DNA of 64,000 nt, taken from assembly GCF_004564075.1 (NCBI RefSeq), contig NZ_CP038256.1:372001-436000 (forward strand). Direction: 5' to 3'. The notes beneath the pieces are model-generated. The model worked only from the letters and a program-made list of their open reading frames with translations. It was not told where the DNA came from and ran no database searches. Each line of letters opens with the position of its first letter. Position 1 is the first letter of the stretch. This document shows positions 36,816 to 46,134 of the stretch, one piece after another. The stretch is from Microbacterium sediminis (GTDB taxonomy: Bacteria; Actinomycetota; Actinomycetes; Actinomycetales; Microbacteriaceae). Position numbers and translations under genes: made by a program.

Positions 36816-37841
36816 TCAGAGCGCGGCGGTCGGGTGGCCGCGCGGCACCGCGACGAGCAGGCCGCCGGGGTGCACGGCGCAGTCCATGCGCACGGCCTCG
36901 CCGAACGGATCGCCGTCCAGCTCGACCGGCTGCGGCGCGGGCGTGGCCGTCTCGATGCCGGCCACCTGAAGGAACCGGATCGAGGAGTCCTTGCGCCGCT
37001 CCACGATCCGCCGCCCCGCGCGGAACCGCCGCAGCACCGAGTTGTCCCACCAGACCTTGCGCCACACCCCGAACCAGCCGAACGGGCCGGTGGGCTGGAT
37101 GATCGCGACATCGAGCGATCCGTCGGTGATCGACGCGTCGGGGATGAGGGCGATCCCGGCCGGCAGTGCGCCGCAGTTGGCGACGAGGATGCTGTGCACC
37201 TTCGCGGAGTGCAGGCGGGTCGTCGTGCGCGAGCCGCCCTGATCCGGCCGCGGGTCCACGTGGTAGACGATGCGGAACGGCTCGGCGCCGATGAGCGAGC
37301 GGGCCGCGCCGTCCACATACGCCACCCAGCCGACCGACTTCTTCAGGCCCGAGTTCGTGTTCGCGATCATCGCGGCGTCGAGGCCCATGCCCGCCATGAC
37401 GACGAAGGCGTGCTCCTCGGTCTCGCCGTCGGCCCGCCGCAGCCGCGCGATGCCGACGTCGACCGGCACCCTGTCGCCCTCGAACGCCGCGGTCACCATG
37501 GCCTCGGGGCTCGCGAGGGGGAGCAGCAGGTTGCGGGCGAGCAGGTTCCCGGTGCCGCTCGGCACGATCGCCAGGGGGATCCCCGTGCCGTCGAGCGCCT
37601 CGGCCACGGCCCGCACCGTGCCGTCGCCGCCCGCCACGAGCACCGTCGTCGCGCCCTCGCTGAGCGCCCAGCGCGTCACGCCCTGACCCGGGTCCTCGAC
37701 GGTGGTCTCCAGCAGCAGCGGGGGCGCCCAGCCGGCGTGCGCCGAGTGCGTGGTGACGCGGGCGCGCAGATCGGCGCCGTCGGTCTTGGACGGGTTGTAG
37801 ACCAGCGCGGCACGCTTCGGGGCGGTGTCGGCGGAGGTCAC
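36816..37841 (-). CDS. Diacylglycerol/lipid kinase (DagK/YegS family)
   Basis: 341 aa. N-terminal catalytic domain with RAALVYNPSKTDGADLRARV, the ATP/Mg motif TVLVAGGDGTVRAVAEAL, and PLAIVPSGTGNLLARNL. The C-terminal beta-sandwich lobe includes MAGMGLDAAMIANTNSGLKKSVGWVAYV. Likely phosphorylates diacylglycerol or a related lipid, adjoining cls. The GNAT gene lies 9 bp upstream on the same strand, so the two are probably co-transcribed. Confidence 0.92.
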   Translation of the reverse strand: MTSADTAPKRAALVYNPSKTDGADLRARVTTHSAHAGWAPPLLLETTVEDPGQGVTRWALSEGATTVLVAGGDGTVRAVAEALDGTGIPLAIVPSGTGNLLARNLLLPLASPEAMVTAAFEGDRVPVDVGIARLRRADGETEEHAFVVMAGMGLDAAMIANTNSGLKKSVGWVAYVDGAARSLIGAEPFRIVYHVDPRPDQGGSRTTTRLHSAKVHSILVANCGALPAGIALIPDASITDGSLDVAIIQPTGPFGWFGVWRKVWWDNSVLRRFRAGRRIVERRKDSSIRFLQVAGIETATPAPQPVELDGDPFGEAVRMDCAVHPGGLLVAVPRGHPTAAL

Positions 37842-37850
37842 GGGGCCATG

Positions 37851-38477
37851 CTAGGGCCGATCCTCTGGTTCCCCGCGCCACTCCTCGGCCAGCAGGCCGT
37901 AGTTCATGCCGTCCATCCAGACGCCCGAGCGGTGCAGCGCCGTCTTGCGGCTGTGCTCCTCGCGGCGCATGCCGAGGCGCTCCATGAGCTTCCACGACGG
38001 CACGTTGTCGGCGAAGCAGCCGGCGTGCACGCGGCGCAGGCCGAGCGGGCCGAAGCAGAGGTCGATCGCGGCGCGCACCGCCTCGGTTGCGTAGCCGTGG
38101 CCCTGGAAGGCGGGGTCGAGGGTCCACCCCAGTTCGGCCTCGGTGCCGCGCGCATCCTCGGCGACCTCCGCCTGCGCCCAGCCGTCGCCGACGGCGATCA
38201 TGAGCTCGCCGATCACGCGCTCGTCGCCGTCCGCGCCGGGAAGGACGATGGTGACGAGCGTGGCGCGCTTGCCGCGCATGCGCTCGCGGTGACCCTCGAA
38301 CGTGTCGGGGGCTCCGCCGATCCACATCTTCACCTCGGGCAGCTGCCGGAACGCCCACATCGCGTCGATGTCGGCGTCGGTGGCGCGCCGCAGCACCAGG
38401 CGCTCAGTGTGCACGGGCCAGTCGACGGCGTCCAGGGGATCGGCGGCGGCCGCGCGCTCGGTGACGGAGTGTTCCAT
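37851..38477 (-). CDS. GNAT-family N-acetyltransferase (RimJ/RimL type)
   Basis: 208 aa. VHTERLVLRRATDADIDAMWAF opens the domain as in RimJ-like acetyltransferases. Acetyl-CoA-binding motif A is LGWTLDPAFQGHGYATEAVRAAID, followed by LRRVHAGCFADNVPSWKLMERLGMRREEHSRKTALHRSGVW, the usual end. The start ATG 38477 gives MEHSVTERA. The acceptor substrate is unknown. Confidence 0.9.
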   Translation of the reverse strand: MEHSVTERAAAADPLDAVDWPVHTERLVLRRATDADIDAMWAFRQLPEVKMWIGGAPDTFEGHRERMRGKRATLVTIVLPGADGDERVIGELMIAVGDGWAQAEVAEDARGTEAELGWTLDPAFQGHGYATEAVRAAIDLCFGPLGLRRVHAGCFADNVPSWKLMERLGMRREEHSRKTALHRSGVWMDGMNYGLLAEEWRGEPEDRP

Positions 38478-38590
38478 GCGGTCACGGTATCGCGGGTGCA
38501 CGAAGGCCTCCGCGTCAAGTCCCTCGCGCGCCGCGCCGGCCGGGAGCGAGGGTGGGATCACACAGCCGGATCACACACGGGAGGTGCGAC

Positions 38591-38797
38591 ATGAGCATGA
38601 ACGACGACCGCCGCGATCGCGAGAACGACCAGGTCAGCGAGGATCCGGAGCTGCCCCTGGGCGAGGACCCGATCATCGGCGAGAACCCCGATCTGTCCCC
38701 GGGAGAGGATCCGGTCGGCGGCGAGCCGGCACCGGTCGACGACGAGGGTGACGCCGCCGAGGGCGACAGCGAGCCGCCGGAGGCCGAGGGCGAGTAG
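38591..38797 (+). CDS. Small, highly acidic hypothetical protein
   Basis: 68 aa, nearly all Asp/Glu/Pro/Gly with repeated GED/GEN-P units ([21 protein letters not shown]). Predicted disordered. ATG preceded by GGGAGG. Sits just upstream of serS. Function unknown; it may bind cations or act as a polyanion mimic, but nothing in the sequence decides this. Confidence 0.7.
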   Translation: MSMNDDRRDRENDQVSEDPELPLGEDPIIGENPDLSPGEDPVGGEPAPVDDEGDAAEGDSEPPEAEGE

Positions 38798-38835
38798 GCG
38801 GCGGCACGCGGCGCCCGCGCCCTAGACTTGAGCGC

Positions 38836-40119
38836 GTGATCGATCCGGCCCTTCTGCGTGAGAACCCCGACCTCGTCATCCGTTCGCAGGTGGCGCGCGG
38901 GAGTTCGCCCGACACCGTCGCCGTGGCGGTGGAGGCCGAGAAGGCGCGGCGCCAGGCGCTGACGGCGTTCGAGGAGCTGCGCGCCGAGCAGAACGCGTTC
39001 GGCAAGACCGTCGCGCAAGCGCCCAAGGAGGACAAGCCCGCGCTCGTGGCGCAGGCCAAGGAGCTCGCCGCCAAGGTCAAGGAGGCGCAGCAGGCCGCGA
39101 ACGAGGCCGAGGAGGCCTTCACCCGGGCGATGGCGGCGATCGAGAACGTCGTCATCGACGGCGTGCCCGAGGGCGGCGAGGACGACTTCGTCACGCTGCG
39201 CGAGGTCGGCGAGATCCGCACCTTCGACCCCGCCGAGTTCCCCGACGGTCCGCTCGACCACCTCGCGCTCGGCGAGAAGCTCGGCGCCATCGACATGGAG
39301 CGGGGCGCGAAGGTCTCGGGCGCGCGGTTCTACTTCCTCAAGGGCGTGGGCGCCCGGCTCGAGATCGCCCTCATGAACTACGCGCTGAACGTGGCGATCG
39401 AGCAGGGCTTCACGCCGATGATCACGCCCACGCTGGTGCGCCCCGACATCATGGCCGGCACCGGCTTCCTCGGCGCCCACTCGGACGAGATCTACCACCT
39501 CGAAGAGGACGACATGTACCTCGTGGGCACCAGCGAGGTCGCGCTCGCCGGGTACCACAAGGACGAGATCATCGACGTCTCGAACGGTCCGATCCGCTAC
39601 GCCGGCTGGTCGACCTGCTACCGCCGCGAGGCCGGATCGCACGGCAAGGACACCCGCGGCATCATCCGCGTGCACCAGTTCAACAAGCTCGAGATGTTCT
39701 CGTACATCGCGCCCGAGGACGCCGAGGCCGAGCACGAGCGCCTGCTCGCCCTCGAGGAGCGCATGCTGCAGTCGCTCGGCCTGGCCTACCGCGTGATCGA
39801 TGTGGCCGCCGGGGACCTCGGATCCAGCGCCGCCCGCAAGTTCGACACCGAGGCCTGGGTGCCCACGCAGGGCGCCTACCGCGAGCTCACCTCGACCTCG
39901 AACTGCACGACGTACCAGGCCCGTCGCCTGAACGTGCGCCACCGCGTGGAGGAGGGCGGCAAGACGCAGCACGTCGCCACGCTCAACGGCACGCTCGCCA
40001 CGACCCGGTGGATCGTCGCGCTGCTCGAGACGCACCAGCAGCCCGACGGATCGGTGAAGGTCCCGGCCCCGCTCGTGCCGTACATGGGAGGCCTCGAGGT
40101 GCTCGAGCCGATCGCCTGA
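38836..40119 (+). CDS. serS: Seryl-tRNA synthetase
   Basis: 427 aa. N-terminal antiparallel coiled coil that holds the long variable arm of tRNA-Ser ([25 protein letters not shown] ...). Motif 2 [29 protein letters not shown], the serine-site [18 protein letters not shown], and motif 3 region [32 protein letters not shown] start 8 nt after a -10-like TAGACT (38823-38828), leaderless in appearance. Two tRNA-Ser genes lie 1-2.4 kb downstream. Confidence 0.97.
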   Translation: MIDPALLRENPDLVIRSQVARGSSPDTVAVAVEAEKARRQALTAFEELRAEQNAFGKTVAQAPKEDKPALVAQAKELAAKVKEAQQAANEAEEAFTRAMAAIENVVIDGVPEGGEDDFVTLREVGEIRTFDPAEFPDGPLDHLALGEKLGAIDMERGAKVSGARFYFLKGVGARLEIALMNYALNVAIEQGFTPMITPTLVRPDIMAGTGFLGAHSDEIYHLEEDDMYLVGTSEVALAGYHKDEIIDVSNGPIRYAGWSTCYRREAGSHGKDTRGIIRVHQFNKLEMFSYIAPEDAEAEHERLLALEERMLQSLGLAYRVIDVAAGDLGSSAARKFDTEAWVPTQGAYRELTSTSNCTTYQARRLNVRHRVEEGGKTQHVATLNGTLATTRWIVALLETHQQPDGSVKVPAPLVPYMGGLEVLEPIA

Positions 40120-40185
40120 ACCGACGATCCACAGGGCCGTCAAGCCCGGTTCGCCGCGTGCGGCGTGCCCCATAGACTGGGCCGC

Positions 40186-41007
40186 ATGAGCTCTGCAACC
40201 CGTCGCCTTGTCGCACTCGACATCGATGGGACGGTCCTCCTGGAGGACGAGACCTTCAGCCCCGGCGTGGCAGAGGCGGTGCATCGCGCGGTCGCTCAGG
40301 GTCACCTGGTCACCCTCGCCACCGGCCGCAGCTGGGAGGCGACGTCTCACGTGCTGCACGAACTGGAGATCACGCCCGAGTACGTCGTGTGCTCGAACGG
40401 TGCCGCGATCCTCATCCGCGACGAGGACAGCGAGACCGGGTACGCGCGGCACTTCACCGAGCAGTTCGACGCGACCGAGGTGCTCGAGCTGCTCGAGACG
40501 CACCTGCCCGACGCCAACTACCTCGTCGAGCTGCCCGACGGCACGCGCCTCTACACGCACTTCGTCGAGGACTGGGGTCTGCACCGCGAGAACGCCCGCA
40601 AGGTCACGCTCGAGGAGATGAAGGGCCTCATGGTCTCGCGCGTGGTCGTCGTCTCGCCCGATCACACCGAGCAGGACTTCGTCGACATGGTCGATCAGAT
40701 GGGCCTCAACCAGGTCTCGTACGCGGTCGGCTGGACCGCGTGGCTCGACATCGCGCCCAAGGGCGTCGACAAGGGCACCGCGCTCGAGCGGGTGCGCGAG
40801 CTCACCGGCTTCGCGCACGAGAACATCGTGGTGATCGGCGACGGACGCAACGACATCGGCATGTTCCGCTGGGCCGCCGAGCACGGCGGCCGCGCCTTCG
40901 CGATGGGCCAGGCGCCCGAGGACGTGACGCATGCCGCGACCGACATCACCGACGATGTGGAGGACGGCGGCGTCGCCACGGCCTTCCAGACCCTCGGGCT
41001 TCTGTGA
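40186..41007 (+). CDS. HAD-superfamily Cof-type phosphatase
   Basis: 273 aa. Motif I ALDIDGTVLLED (nucleophile Asp), LVTLATGRSWEA as motif II, the C2 cap in the middle, Lys of motif III in APKGVDKGTALERV, motif IV VIGDGRNDIGMFRWA. Substrate unknown; probably a sugar phosphate or nucleotide. ATG 40186 preferred over 40165; TAGACT at 40173-40178 suggests leaderless transcription. Confidence 0.93.
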   Translation: MSSATRRLVALDIDGTVLLEDETFSPGVAEAVHRAVAQGHLVTLATGRSWEATSHVLHELEITPEYVVCSNGAAILIRDEDSETGYARHFTEQFDATEVLELLETHLPDANYLVELPDGTRLYTHFVEDWGLHRENARKVTLEEMKGLMVSRVVVVSPDHTEQDFVDMVDQMGLNQVSYAVGWTAWLDIAPKGVDKGTALERVRELTGFAHENIVVIGDGRNDIGMFRWAAEHGGRAFAMGQAPEDVTHAATDITDDVEDGGVATAFQTLGLL

Positions 41008-41093
41008 CGCGGAGTCCAGGGCCCGCACAGGCCGCGACGGCACAATAGCGGGAATCGCGCTCGACTAGACTCGGGTTCCTGGCGGCGACGCCG

Positions 41094-41178
41094 GGAGGGT
41101 TGTCCGAGCGGCCGATGGACCTGGTCTTGAAAACCAGTGGGCAGCAATGTCCCGTGGGTTCGAATCCCACACCCTCCG
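41094..41178 (+). tRNA. tRNA-Ser (TGA)
   Basis: 85 nt with a long variable arm. Acceptor GGAGGGT / ACCCTCC, anticodon loop CTTGAAA (TGA), T-arm GGGTTCGAATCCC. CCA is not encoded. TAGACT at 41066-41071 is a likely -10. Confidence 0.96.
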
Positions 41179-41190
41179 CGAAAGGATCCG

Positions 41191-42474
41191 ATGAGCGAGC
41201 CGAAGCGCCACGCACGACGCACCGTCGCCCGTCACGGGCAGCTGCCCAAGGCGAACCCGGTGCGGCAGTTCTTCGCCCTCATCGGCATCGCCGTCGCGAC
41301 AGTCCTCGTCGCCGGCATCGGCGTGGTCGGCTACGCGGTCGGCGACCTCTACTCCGCCTACGCGTCGGACACCACCGACATCAACGAGGGCGAGGAGGCG
41401 CCGGCCATCGGCGAGCTCGACAACCGCGGCTTCAACATCCTGCTCGCCGGCCTCGACGTGTGCGACTGGGATCACCACGAGATCATGGGCGCCCGATGCT
41501 CGAGCGACCCGGCCGACTACGGCGAGAACGGTCTCGAGCTCGACTCGGCGCGCAGCGACGTGAACATGCTCATCCACATCTCGCCGGAGCCCCGCCGGGT
41601 CACGGTCGTGAGCTTCCCTCGTGACCTGAAGGCGTACATCCCGCTCTGCGAGAACGAGGACGGCACCCAGGGCGGCGACGGCGTCGAGATGATCAACGCC
41701 GCCTACTCCTACGGCGGGCTCGGATGCCTCGTCGACACGATCGAGAACCTCACCGGCCAGACGATCGACCACGCGGCGAGCGTCACGTGGGGCGGTGTCA
41801 TCGACATCACGGATGTGATCGGCGGCGTCGACGTGTGCGTGAGCGGCGGGATCGCCGATCCCAAGTCGGGCGCCTACTTCAACGACGGCATGAACACGGT
41901 CAGCGGCGACCGCGCTCTGGCGTTCCTGCGCACCCGCGAGGGCGTGGGAGACGGCAGCGACATCGCCCGCATCAGCAACCAGCAGGTGTTCATGAGCGCG
42001 CTCGTCAAGAAGCTCATGAGCGAGGAGGTGCTCACCAACTGGGGCACCCTCTACAACCTCGCCCGCGTGATCGTCGAGAACATCGAGAAGACGCCGGCCC
42101 TGGCCGATCCCGTGTACCTCGCGCAGCTCGCGCTCGCGGTCAAGGACGTGCCGATCGAGAACTTCGTCTTCACCCAGTACCCCGTCTTCGTCGATCCCGC
42201 CGACGAGAACCGCCGCATCCCCGACGAGGAGCAGGCTGAGGATCTCTTCGCGAAGATCAACGCCAACGTCGACCTCGCCGTCACGGCCGAGGGGCCGGGC
42301 TCGGTCGACGAGGGCGAGGCGGCGGGCGACGTCGAGACCCCGGACGCCGAGCAGCCCGCCGAGCCCACGCAGACCCCCACGCCCGAGGCGACCGAGGACC
42401 CGGGCCAGCTCGGCTCGAACGTCACCGGCCAGACGGCCGCCGACAACCGGTGCTCGGCCGGAAATCTCGGTTGA
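41191..42474 (+). CDS. LytR-CpsA-Psr (LCP) family protein
   Basis: 427 aa, type II membrane protein attaching wall polymers to peptidoglycan or arabinogalactan-like glycans. TM at about residues 27-50 (FFALIGIAVATVLVAGIGVVGYAVG). LCP domain: ILLAGLDVCDW, SARSDVNMLIHISPEPRRVTVVSFPRDLKAYIP (Arg/Asp phosphate-binding residues), MINAAYSYGG, DRALAFLRTREGVGDGSDIARISNQQVFM. A Pro/Thr/Glu-rich tail follows. Starts 13 bp after tRNA-Ser. Confidence 0.94.
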   Translation: MSEPKRHARRTVARHGQLPKANPVRQFFALIGIAVATVLVAGIGVVGYAVGDLYSAYASDTTDINEGEEAPAIGELDNRGFNILLAGLDVCDWDHHEIMGARCSSDPADYGENGLELDSARSDVNMLIHISPEPRRVTVVSFPRDLKAYIPLCENEDGTQGGDGVEMINAAYSYGGLGCLVDTIENLTGQTIDHAASVTWGGVIDITDVIGGVDVCVSGGIADPKSGAYFNDGMNTVSGDRALAFLRTREGVGDGSDIARISNQQVFMSALVKKLMSEEVLTNWGTLYNLARVIVENIEKTPALADPVYLAQLALAVKDVPIENFVFTQYPVFVDPADENRRIPDEEQAEDLFAKINANVDLAVTAEGPGSVDEGEAAGDVETPDAEQPAEPTQTPTPEATEDPGQLGSNVTGQTAADNRCSAGNLG

Positions 42475-42518
42475 TCGGATCAGGTACGATAGACCGACGC
42501 ACCCGTTCGCGGGTGCAT

Positions 42519-42608
42519 GGAGACGTCGCATAGTCAGGCCTAGTGCACCACCCTGCTAAGGTGGAGTCCCCTTTAAGGGGACCGAGGGTTCAAATCCCTC
42601 CGTCTCCG
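42519..42608 (+). tRNA. tRNA-Ser (GCT)
   Basis: 90 nt; acceptor GGAGACG / CGTCTCC, anticodon loop CTGCTAA (GCT), variable arm GTCCCCTTTAAGGGGAC, T-arm GGGTTCAAATCCC. The integrase gene 200 bp downstream points at it, so its 3' end is the likely attachment site of the second mobile region. Confidence 0.96.
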
Positions 42609-42729
42609 CTCTTGTCTGTGCCCCTCGACCCCTTGAAAACACTGGGATCGCGGGCCATAGGTTTCTCGCGGGAACACCGTTTGCGAAGGATCTGCGAACA
42701 AACGTTGAGAAATCGACCTGTGATGTCTC

Positions 42730-42796
42730 GGACATTGGTGACAGACGCGCGTCTCAGGACACTGGTGACAGACGCGCGCGTCAGGACACCGGTGAC
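42730..42796 (+). repeat. Three tandem 27-bp imperfect repeats
   Basis: Core GGACAYYGGTGACA at 42730-42743 (GGACATTGGTGACA), 42757-42770 (GGACACTGGTGACA) and 42784-42797 (GGACACCGGTGACG), 27-bp period, with shared GACGCGCG between. Lies between tRNA-Ser and the integrase stop. Either integrase arm sites or remnants of IS481-like ends. Confidence 0.7.
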
Positions 42797-42810
42797 GGTG
42801 CCAGGCGTAG

Positions 42811-43917
42811 TCAGAACAGCTTGTCGACCCCGACCTTTCGGGCACCCTTGTCCAGCCGCTTCGAGACGGCGTCGAGATCCTCGTCGAAGAGATCTGAGTA
42901 CACGTCGAGTGTCATCGCAGCGGACGTGTGCCCCAGCATCCGCTGGATCGTCTTGACGTTAGCGCCGGACTGCACGGCAAGCGACGCCGCCGTGTGGCGC
43001 AGGTCGTGAGTCGTCATGTTCGGCAGTTCCGCCGTCGCCAAGGCCGTCTTGAACCACGAGCGTGATCCATCGTCCGAGCGGGTGCGGCGAAGGTAGCCTC
43101 CATCGATCCCTGGGAGTGCAAGATCGTGACGCGACCTTCCCTGCAAGGCGATCGCGAGTTGATCGAGAAGGAACTTCGGCACGGGCACGGCGCGGCCTGT
43201 GTGAGATTTCGGGGTCCCGACGTGGATCTTCCCATGGACCTCGACTGCGTTCCGTCTGATCCGAAACCGTCCGCGCTCGAAGTCGATGTCCTCTACGCGC
43301 AGCGCCACGGCTTCGCCCCAGCGTATGCCCGTGTACGCAAGGACCAGCACAAGCAGCTTCCGATCGCCGGCTGCCCGAGCGAGTCGGAACACCTCCTCGT
43401 GCGTGAGATAGCCGTGCTTCCCGCGCGACTTTCTCGGCAACCCGATGCGTCCAACCCGCGCGGGATTCACCGCGATCCGGCCGTCGTAGACCGCGTCGTC
43501 GAGAATGCTCGCGAGTACGCCGAACGTGCGGATCGTCACGGTGGCTCCCGTTGACTGCGTGAGTTCGGCCACCCAAGCTCTGATGTCCGTATGGCGGATG
43601 TCGGCGACCTCCCACCCGCCCCATTTCGGCTGCACGCGAAGACGCCAGGCCGTCTCGACCGGCGCGAACGAAGACGGCTTCATGGAGTGCCGCTTCGCCT
43701 CGATCCAGATCGGGCCAAGCATGTCTACGGTCGCGCGAGCCGCTTGCGGATCAATGAAGCTGCCTTTGGCGCGCGATGTCTCTATCTCCGCGAGCCAGAT
43801 CTCCGCGTCCCGCTTGCGGGTGAATCCTCGCTTTGCGCCCTGTTTGCCGTTCGGCTTTCGGTAGCGCGCCTCGTAACGCCGGCCCTTCGCTGCCTGGTAC
43901 GCGTGAACGCTACCCAC
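42811..43917 (-). CDS. int: Tyrosine site-specific integrase
   Basis: 368 aa. N-terminal arm-binding domain (GRRYEARYRKPNGKQGAKRGFTRKRDAEIWLAEIE), core-binding SAM-like domain (about 60-160), and catalytic domain with Arg in AYTGIRWGEAVAL, Lys in the beta-hairpin GTPKSHTG, HDLRHTAA (His-x-x-Arg), LGHTS (His) and the nucleophile in LDVYSDLFDED. All catalytic residues are present. It would integrate and excise the element at the neighbouring tRNA-Ser. Confidence 0.95.
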   Translation of the reverse strand: MGSVHAYQAAKGRRYEARYRKPNGKQGAKRGFTRKRDAEIWLAEIETSRAKGSFIDPQAARATVDMLGPIWIEAKRHSMKPSSFAPVETAWRLRVQPKWGGWEVADIRHTDIRAWVAELTQSTGATVTIRTFGVLASILDDAVYDGRIAVNPARVGRIGLPRKSRGKHGYLTHEEVFRLARAAGDRKLLVLVLAYTGIRWGEAVALRVEDIDFERGRFRIRRNAVEVHGKIHVGTPKSHTGRAVPVPKFLLDQLAIALQGRSRHDLALPGIDGGYLRRTRSDDGSRSWFKTALATAELPNMTTHDLRHTAASLAVQSGANVKTIQRMLGHTSAAMTLDVYSDLFDEDLDAVSKRLDKGARKVGVDKLF

Positions 43918-44548
43918 CGGCCGGTCGACCAGCGTTGTAGTTCATGCCTCTGAGCCGCCCGGCGGCGCGCGCGGCGATGATCCACGACGACGCTGTGCGG
44001 TGGGGCACGCCGAGTTCAGTTTGGATCAGCTTCGCCGGCGGCTGCCCCGCCAACGCCGCCGACCCGTACAGCAGCTCGATGACCTGCATCCGTGCTTCAC
44101 CAGCGCCGCGCCGCACGACCTCGGCAGCGAGCGCCGGCGGCAGGAGCCGCCCCTGCGAGGTGGTCAGTTCCGACACGGACAGCCAGCGCGCGAGGGGGTC
44201 TGCCTCGTCGTCAAGCGTGAGGAAGATGCATCGCGGTGCCGCGGTCTGCACGATTGCCTGCATGCCGACCTTCGCGACGGTCGGGTAGTTCAACTCGACG
44301 TCGTCCCTGACGGCGGTGTTGGTGACGGACTTGATGACGTACCGGCCAGCATCCGCGACATACAGAGCCGTCATCGCCGTCGACACCCCCAGGGGGACGT
44401 CCGCGGTCGTGGCGATGAATGCGGGAGCGATGCGAAGTGCGGACCCGACGGGCTGCGTCGCATCCTGCGATGTCAAGGGGGAGCCTTCGAGCGTTGTCAC
44501 GTCGACCTTCACCTCCTCAGTCTGTCTAACCGCACGGTGCTTTCGCAT
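43910..44548 (-). CDS. Hypothetical protein with C-terminal HTH, next to integrase
   Basis: 212 aa, overlapping the integrase start by 8 bp, so translated with it. Middle region is beta-rich (RYVIKSVTNTAVRDDVELNYPTVAKVGMQAIVQTA). The last 60 residues look like a helix-turn-helix (LIQTELGVPHRTASSWIIAARAAGRLRG), similar to phage or plasmid regulators. I do not recognise a named family. A role in control of integration is possible (inference from position). Confidence 0.7.
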   Translation of the reverse strand: MRKHRAVRQTEEVKVDVTTLEGSPLTSQDATQPVGSALRIAPAFIATTADVPLGVSTAMTALYVADAGRYVIKSVTNTAVRDDVELNYPTVAKVGMQAIVQTAAPRCIFLTLDDEADPLARWLSVSELTTSQGRLLPPALAAEVVRRGAGEARMQVIELLYGSAALAGQPPAKLIQTELGVPHRTASSWIIAARAAGRLRGMNYNAGRPAGG

Positions 44549-44625
44549 TCACCTCTTGCGAAGAGTAGCACATAGTGCTTCACTCATGTCTAACGACGGT
44601 GATCATGCGCAAGTGGAGGTGAACG

Positions 44626-44874
44626 ATGGTCACGATCATGCAAGTGCGTTCGGACGATCCCGAGCACACGTTCCTCACGCCGCAGGAACTCGCCGACTTG
44701 CTCCCTGGCGTCCCGCTCAGTCGACTCGGGTCATGGCGGCGCACTGGCGACGGACCGAACTTCGTGAAGTTCGGTCGCACCGTCGTCTACAAGCTGTCCG
44801 ACATCGAGGTGTGGATGGCGGCGCAGACGCACCGGAGCACCGGCGACACGCTTCCGAAAGCCCTCCGGCGATGA
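44626..44874 (+). CDS. Excisionase/AlpA-like HTH protein
   Basis: 82 aa MerR-type winged helix: HTFLTPQELADLLPGVPLSRLGSWRRTGDGPNFVKFGRTVVYKLSDIEVWMAAQ, the standard helix-turn-helix-17 layout of recombination directionality factors and plasmid regulators. Divergent from the integrase operon; its stop overlaps the next gene start (ATGA). ATG 44626 or 44641 could start it. Confidence 0.85.
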   Translation: MVTIMQVRSDDPEHTFLTPQELADLLPGVPLSRLGSWRRTGDGPNFVKFGRTVVYKLSDIEVWMAAQTHRSTGDTLPKALRR

Positions 44875-44966
44875 TCACCGTGTATATGTCGGGAGTTGCC
44901 TGCATGCAGTGCCGACTGACGAAGCAGGTGATGGATGCCGAGGGCATCGCCCATACGGACATCGAC

Positions 44967-45965
44967 CTAGGTGTGATGTCCAGGTAGGTTGTTTTCGATC
45001 CTGCTGATAGGCGGGCCTCCGATCGCGGAGTGGTGCCTGTGATGATTGTAGAAGTGCAACCAACCCGGAAGCGCCGCGCGGCGCTCGGCTTCTGATCCGT
45101 AGAACCGGGCATATGCCCAACCATCGGCGAGGGTGCGGTGGAACCGCTCGATCTTCCCATTCGTCTGCGGCCGGTAGGGGCGGGTCTTCTTCGCCGTGAT
45201 TCCGAGCTGGGTGCAGGTATCGCGCCAGGCATATGACTTGTAGGCGGAGCCGTTGTCCGAGAGGACACGCTTGACGCGGACGCCACGGTCGGCGAACCAG
45301 GCGACGGCGCGGCGCAGGACACCGATCGCGGTGTCCGCTTTCTCGTCCGAGCAGATCTCGGCGTAGGCGACGCGGGAGTGGTCGTCGATGACGGTGTGAA
45401 CGAACGCGGTGCCCAGGCGCGGCTCATAGCGGTGGTTCCGGCTCTGCAGACGGGTAGCGGTGGCCTCGCGGTTGCGCTCGCCCTGGACTCGGCCGACGTA
45501 ACGGTGCCCGCCGCCATCGGGGATGTTGCCGAACTTGGTGACGTCGACGTGGAGCAGCGAGCCGGGATGATCATGCTCGTACCGGCGGATCGGCTCACCG
45601 CTGACCCGGTCGATATGGCTGAGTCTGTTGATCCGGCATCGCACCAGGACTGCGTGGACGGTCGAGGCGGGCAGACCGAGCTCGCCAGCGATCTGGACCG
45701 GGCCGAGACGGCGTCGCCACCTCGCTTTCACGATCTTCTTGACCACGGGCAGCGGTGTCCTCGCCGGCATCGACCGTGGGCGGCTCGATCGGTCCGTCAT
45801 CCCGGTCGGCCCCTCGGCTCGGAACCGGGCAGCCCACTTCCTGGCTGTGACGGGCGAGACCATGAACATCTTCGCCGCCAGGGACGGCGGCCAGCCGTCC
45901 TCGACGATCAGGCGCGCCAGCCGAAGACGAGCGCGTGGTGTCAGGGCAGCGTTAGCGTGGGACAT
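44967..45965 (-). CDS. IS481-family transposase
   Basis: 332 aa DDE/integrase-core transposase: N-terminal HTH (SPVTARKWAARFRAEG), LHVDVTKFGNIP (first Asp), RVLSDNGSAYKS (second Asp), NGKIERFHRTL (Glu). The TAG stop (44967-44969) lies wholly in the target duplication, outside the element: the CTAG target supplies the stop codon. Full-length and apparently functional. Confidence 0.93.
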   Translation of the reverse strand: MSHANAALTPRARLRLARLIVEDGWPPSLAAKMFMVSPVTARKWAARFRAEGPTGMTDRSSRPRSMPARTPLPVVKKIVKARWRRRLGPVQIAGELGLPASTVHAVLVRCRINRLSHIDRVSGEPIRRYEHDHPGSLLHVDVTKFGNIPDGGGHRYVGRVQGERNREATATRLQSRNHRYEPRLGTAFVHTVIDDHSRVAYAEICSDEKADTAIGVLRRAVAWFADRGVRVKRVLSDNGSAYKSYAWRDTCTQLGITAKKTRPYRPQTNGKIERFHRTLADGWAYARFYGSEAERRAALPGWLHFYNHHRHHSAIGGPPISRIENNLPGHHT

Positions 45966-46081
45966 GAGGGCCTCCTGGTTCGTGAAGCGGTTGAACTCAA
46001 CAGCTCCACTTCATAACCGGAGGCCCTCGCCCATCAGCTCCTCACAGCCGTGTCGCCGAAACAACGTCCCTGGACATCACA
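44972..46081 (-). mobile_element. IS481-family insertion sequence
   Basis: 1110 bp, terminal inverted repeats beginning TGTGATGTCCAGG at both ends, flanked by the 6-bp duplication CCTAGG (44966-44971 and 46082-46087). The NCTAGN target form is known for IS481. The right-hand duplication includes the first base of the adjacent IS5 element. Confidence 0.9.
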
Positions 46082-46134
46082 CCTAGGGCGTGTTGATCAA
46101 GAGGTTCCGCTCCTCGGTGGGTGAGTCTTGAACG

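Noticed and set aside
36727..38358. 543-aa minus-strand frame over the lipid kinase and GNAT genes
   Set aside because: Arg-rich shadow in the wrong frame of two well-supported genes.
42730..42797. Possible CRISPR array
   Set aside because: Three 27-bp units with no distinct spacers and no cas genes; tandem repeats and not CRISPR.
42609..42810. Second half of an att site for the tRNA-Ser element
   Set aside because: I looked for a repeat of the tRNA-Ser 3' end up to 64000 and saw none, so no att pair is claimed.
44978..46081. Plus-strand frames opposite the IS481 transposase (45378-46016, 45628-46086)
   Set aside because: Antisense shadows of a complete DDE transposase.
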